This document shows positions 5,303-7,870 of a stretch of 7,870 nucleotides of DNA, in pieces. The position numbers were made by a program, and so were the translations under genes. The notes under the pieces are model-generated. The model ran no database searches. It was not told the origin of the DNA and saw nothing but the letters and a program-made list of their open reading frames with translations. The stretch is taken from the NCBI GenBank assembly GCA_947177105.1, contig CAMWTF010000102.1:1-7870 (forward strand), given 5' to 3'. This DNA comes from an uncultured Lachnospiraceae bacterium. Its GTDB lineage: Bacteria; Bacillota; Clostridia; Lachnospirales; Lachnospiraceae. Every line of letters starts with the position of its first letter. The stretch's first letter is position 1.

Positions 5303-7014
5303 CGACAAAACGATGGAAAATCATCCTTACAATCCTTTGGGCCGGAAGCCTGCTGGCTGCTTTGAAACTAATTTTTTTCGACTACACCATGGACGAGGAA
5401 TACCAGCTGATGATGGGCTACCGCACCCTGCGGGGGGACTGCCTGTTCAGAGAGATGTGGGAGCCCCACCAGACCTCCGCTTTCCTGTGTACGGGACTTA
5501 TGTGGCTATATAAAACTCTCACAGGAACCTATACGGGCATTCTGCTCTATCTCAGGGTCTGCACCACCTTGATCCAGGCCGGTATCAGCCTGTGCCTCTA
5601 CCAGGTGCTGAGGCAGCTGCTGGAGCGAAATTATGCCCTGCTCTGCGCCCTTATCTATTTTAATATGGTTCCCAAGATCATTCAGATCCCCGATTTTTCC
5701 AATATGCAGCTGTGGTTCTTCACCTTGACGGTGCTGTGCCTGATCCAATACTACCTGCAAAAAGATCGGAAAAATACAGACAGATTCTGGCTTGTTTTTA
5801 TGGCGGGCATGGGGATGGCCCTGGAGGTTCTGGCCTATCCATCCTGCGTGATCCTGTTTCCCTTTTTTCTGCTATATATACACCGAAAGTCCGGACCTGA
5901 AAAATGGCGTGACATAGGGCTGTTTACCGGCGCATGCGCTGTCAGCGCCTTGCTGTGGCTGTGCCTTGTGCTGCGCAATGTAAGCCTGGAAGAGCTGCTG
6001 CGCAATGTGGAATTATTGCTGGGCTTCGACCTGACCCACGAAATTTCCGGCGCCACCCAGGGAAAGATACCGGGCATCTTTTCCAATTTGCTGGGAGGCT
6101 GTGGTTTCCTGCTTCTGACCCTGCTCCTAAGTCTTCCCGGCATGCTCCTGGTGCGGAAAAAGAATCCGGGATGGGACAGACATCAATGTCTCCCTGTGTT
6201 TATGACCATCGCCGTATTTGTCTCCGAATGCATCCAGTTCTGCCTATGGACCGTGAAAAAGAGCGGCTACGAGGTGTATCAGCTGCACCTGCTTCTGCTA
6301 TTGCTGGCCGGCCTCCTAGTCTGGAAACAGGCCGGACCACTCAGGAAATATTTTTCGGCCGGCATTGTCGGCACACTGCTCTCCCTGGCGGCAGTGATCT
6401 ATATCAGCGACCTGGAAATGTTTTACGCACTGCCCCATGGGGTTTTGGGTGTGCTGCTTTGCGCTGTTCTCCTGGCGCTGGCCCTGAGAGAAGTTCTGGG
6501 TAAGACATCGGACAAATGGATCTATTTCCTGCTGATCAGCCTGTGCCTGGTGAGCATCTTTGGAAAGGGCTATACGCTCCGGGCGGGCCGGAACTACAAT
6601 GTGGTGCCGGACACGGAGAGCGTCATGAAATGCGGCCCGGCGGTAGGAATTTTTTCCGACTATATGAACTGCTATATCTATAATTGCAATTATGAAGATT
6701 TCGGGACCTATGTAAATGAGGAGGACGTGGTATTGATTGTGACCAACATGGTCACGTCCGCAGGCACTACGCCCTACATGATGACTGGATCGGAAGTGGC
6801 GCATTACTCCATTGTGGACCCCACGGCCTACGACGAAAGGCTGCTGACCTACTGGGAACTGTACCCGGAGAAGCAACCCAATGTCATTGTGGTGGACTGC
6901 TGGTATGGGGAATTGAAGGAAGATCCCGAGAGTTGGATTATGAAGTATATTGAGGAGGATTTCGGATATAGCCAGGTAAATGATGGCAGGTATGTGCGGT
7001 TCTACAGAAAATAG
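5299..7014 (+). CDS. GT-C-like polytopic membrane glycosyltransferase with C-terminal extracytoplasmic domain
   Basis: This 571-residue protein has about ten membrane segments up to roughly residue 430, then a soluble tail of about 140 residues. After the first membrane segment comes D32-E33-E34 (TMDEEYQLMMGYR), the place where GT-C enzymes (PMT/ArnT, family 39) have their catalytic acidic pair, followed by an aromatic/His segment REMWEPHQTSAF (W54, H57). It is expected to take a lipid-linked sugar on the outer face and attach it to an envelope polymer. The tail, with VVLIVTN, YMMTGSEVAHYS and PNVIVVDCWYGEL, has alternating beta-like hydrophobic segments and no family name that I recognise. 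The start at 5299 forms an ATGA overlap with the preceding gene, implying coupled translation; a longer in-frame ORF beginning at 4960 would run through the glycosyltransferase gene and is not credible. GGGAG at 5282-5286 is a distant ribosome site. It could instead be a polymerase-like or sensor membrane protein. Confidence 0.78.
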   Translation: MTTKRWKIILTILWAGSLLAALKLIFFDYTMDEEYQLMMGYRTLRGDCLFREMWEPHQTSAFLCTGLMWLYKTLTGTYTGILLYLRVCTTLIQAGISLCLYQVLRQLLERNYALLCALIYFNMVPKIIQIPDFSNMQLWFFTLTVLCLIQYYLQKDRKNTDRFWLVFMAGMGMALEVLAYPSCVILFPFFLLYIHRKSGPEKWRDIGLFTGACAVSALLWLCLVLRNVSLEELLRNVELLLGFDLTHEISGATQGKIPGIFSNLLGGCGFLLLTLLLSLPGMLLVRKKNPGWDRHQCLPVFMTIAVFVSECIQFCLWTVKKSGYEVYQLHLLLLLLAGLLVWKQAGPLRKYFSAGIVGTLLSLAAVIYISDLEMFYALPHGVLGVLLCAVLLALALREVLGKTSDKWIYFLLISLCLVSIFGKGYTLRAGRNYNVVPDTESVMKCGPAVGIFSDYMNCYIYNCNYEDFGTYVNEEDVVLIVTNMVTSAGTTPYMMTGSEVAHYSIVDPTAYDERLLTYWELYPEKQPNVIVVDCWYGELKEDPESWIMKYIEEDFGYSQVNDGRYVRFYRK

Positions 7015-7078
7015 GCAAAGCATATGCAACCGACATATAAGTTTAGCTGTCCAATGGTAAAAAAGGAATCCTATAATT

Positions 7079-7585
7079 ATGAAAAATATAAAGCAATTTT
7101 TAAAATTCGGCCTGGTGGGGCTGTCCAATACTTTGATCAGCGAGATCATATATGCCGTGATCGTCTGCCTCAAAGGACATTATCTGTTGGCGAGCGCCAC
7201 CGGGTTTGTACTCAGTATATTTAATGCCTACTATTGGAACAACCGATATGTATTCAAGGAAGATGAAAGCCTGGAAAAAAGAGTCTGGTGGAAGGTACTG
7301 ATCAAGACATTTATAGCCTATCTCTGGGGATTTCTGGCCAATCTGATGTTATTGGTGCTCTGGATTGATGTACTGCATGTGGCAAATTATATGGAGCCGG
7401 CTGCCGGGCTGCTGGGCCAATGGGGTATCTATTTTCTGGACGCAGAGGTTCTTGGCAGCCTGTTTGCGGAGGGCGTCAACCTGGTTCTGGTGCTGCCTAT
7501 GAATTATCTGGTCAATAAGCTATGGGCTTTTCGGCAAAGAAGCAGAGCAAATAATTCGTTTGAAAAATCTGTTGACAAGGTATAA
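7079..7585 (+). CDS. GtrA-family membrane protein (probable lipid-linked sugar flippase)
   Basis: This 168-residue protein has four predicted membrane segments. It begins with KQFLKFGLVGLSNTLISEIIY, the usual GtrA opening. After the second segment comes NAYYWNNRYVF, matching the conserved NxxxNRxWTF-type motif, and the last segment ends NYLVNKLWAFR, the same motif repeated. GtrA proteins are thought to move undecaprenyl-phosphate-linked sugars across the membrane, and they commonly sit beside GtrB-type transferases, as here. It is somewhat longer than typical 120-150-residue members, with an insertion between segments three and four near 100-125. AAGGA at 7063-7067 lies 11 bases before the start, and the gene is 64 bases after the GT-C gene, probably in the same transcript. 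Its last codons contain the -35 box of the next gene's promoter. The family call is strong; the flippase activity is inferred. Confidence 0.9.
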   Translation: MKNIKQFLKFGLVGLSNTLISEIIYAVIVCLKGHYLLASATGFVLSIFNAYYWNNRYVFKEDESLEKRVWWKVLIKTFIAYLWGFLANLMLLVLWIDVLHVANYMEPAAGLLGQWGIYFLDAEVLGSLFAEGVNLVLVLPMNYLVNKLWAFRQRSRANNSFEKSVDKV

Positions 7586-7600
7586 TAGGCCATTTATAAT
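7572..7600 (+). promoter_or_regulatory. Perfect-consensus sigma-A promoter for the TetR-type gene
   Basis: TTGACA at 7572-7577 and TATAAT at 7595-7600 are exact matches to both consensus boxes with the ideal 17-base spacer. The -35 lies in the last codons of the GtrA gene. A second TATAAT at 7581-7586 has no -35 at a suitable distance. The predicted start is near 7607, giving a leader of about 33 bases that carries the AGGAGG of the regulator gene. Confidence 0.85.
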
Positions 7601-7608
7601 GACTATAA
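7594..7608. promoter_or_regulatory. Candidate TetR-type operator over -10 and start point
   Basis: TTATA (7594-7598) and TATAA (7604-7608) form an inverted repeat with a 5-base centre, 15 bases in all, overlapping the -10 box and the predicted transcription start. TetR regulators often repress themselves from such sites. A second repeat, TGACT at 7600-7604 and AGTCA at 7619-7623, also lies downstream of the -10. Both are short and AT-rich, so chance is possible. Confidence 0.25.
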
Positions 7609-7639
7609 GGACAAAACCAGTCAAACAGGAGGCGTTAAA

Positions 7640-7870
7640 GTGCCCAAAAGCTATTCAGAGCAGGAACGGGAATACATCAGGAAACGCTTGAAAGAAGAAG
7701 CGGCAAAATGCCTTGCGAGGTATGGCGTTCGCCGCACGACAGTCGATGAAATCGTGAAGCGGGTCAATATTCCCAAAGGAACCTTCTATCTCTTTTATAA
7801 ATCAAAGGAATTGCTTTTGTTTGAAGTTATTCAGGAGCAGCAGGAAAACGTCAATCGTGAGTTGTATCAG
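7640..7870 (+). CDS. TetR/AcrR-family transcriptional regulator, N-terminal part (cut by window edge)
   Basis: The frame starts with GTG at 7640 and stays open for 77 codons to the window end, so the ligand-binding domain is missing. AGGAGG at 7627-7632, seven bases before the GTG, is a perfect ribosome site. The translation begins MPKSYSEQEREYIRKRLKEE. Helix 1 is followed by YGVRRTTVDEIVKRVNIPKG (28-47) and TFYLFYKSKELLLFEVI (48-64), the standard TetR DNA-binding helix-turn-helix with the GTFYxxFxSKExL signature. It acts in the cytoplasm, usually as a ligand-relieved repressor. It has its own perfect promoter, so it is a separate transcription unit from the sugar cassette, though no terminator lies between them and read-through is possible. 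Target genes are probably itself and genes to the right; control of the cassette cannot be judged from the sequence. Confidence 0.9.
   Translation, partial: MPKSYSEQEREYIRKRLKEEAAKCLARYGVRRTTVDEIVKRVNIPKGTFYLFYKSKELLLFEVIQEQQENVNRELYQ

Noticed and set aside
6316..7173. Long open frame of 285 codons on the minus strand.
   Set aside because: It runs antisense to the well-supported GT-C gene and into the GtrA gene, has no ribosome site and no family resemblance; it is a shadow frame.
1..7870. CRISPR arrays, tRNA or rRNA genes, insertion sequences or transposase fragments.
   Set aside because: I saw no regularly spaced repeats, no cloverleaf or rRNA-like sequence, and no transposase-like frame or terminal inverted repeats.

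Overview
The window looks like the chromosome of a low-to-mid GC Firmicute, most likely a gut clostridium of the Lachnospiraceae/Oscillospiraceae kind. The basis is the VanT-type proteins, the strong AGGAGA/AGGAGG ribosome binding sites, the FdtA/QdtA-like cupin of a type common in that group, and the tightly packed, same-strand genes. Every gene I can support lies on the + strand. The organism call is inference; no rRNA or other marker is present.

Region 1 (1-2453) encodes a VanT-type serine racemase as two separate proteins. The first is a polytopic membrane protein matching the N-terminal acyltransferase-3-like domain of VanT (7-1059). The second is a PLP-dependent racemase matching its C-terminal domain (1113-2453, or from a TTG at 1185). 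VanT supplies D-Ser for D-Ala-D-Ser peptidoglycan precursors in vanC/E/G/L/N-type glycopeptide resistance. The left edge lies 6 bases before the first start, so any vanG/vanC-like ligase and vanXY would be just outside the window. A perfect 9-bp hairpin at 2522-2542 probably ends this unit.

Region 2 (2669-7585) is a five-gene cassette: a DegT/DnrJ/EryC1/StrS sugar aminotransferase, an FdtA/QdtA-like cupin, a membrane-anchored family 2 glycosyltransferase of the DPM1/GtrB/ArnC type, a GT-C-like polytopic membrane protein with a C-terminal extracytoplasmic domain, and a GtrA-type small membrane protein. My reading is that a nucleotide-linked 3-amino-deoxysugar is made in the cytoplasm, loaded onto polyprenyl phosphate, flipped by the GtrA protein, and transferred to an envelope polymer by the GT-C protein. 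This is the same logic as the Gram-negative Arn (L-Ara4N) and phage Gtr systems. The sugar and acceptor are unknown, and no nucleotidylyltransferase, 4,6-dehydratase or N-acyltransferase is present.

Region 3 (7572-7870) begins with a textbook-perfect sigma-A promoter (TTGACA-17-TATAAT) overlapping the 3' end of the GtrA gene. It drives a GTG-started TetR-family regulator that runs off the right edge. A 15-bp imperfectly spaced inverted repeat over the -10 and the start point could be its operator.
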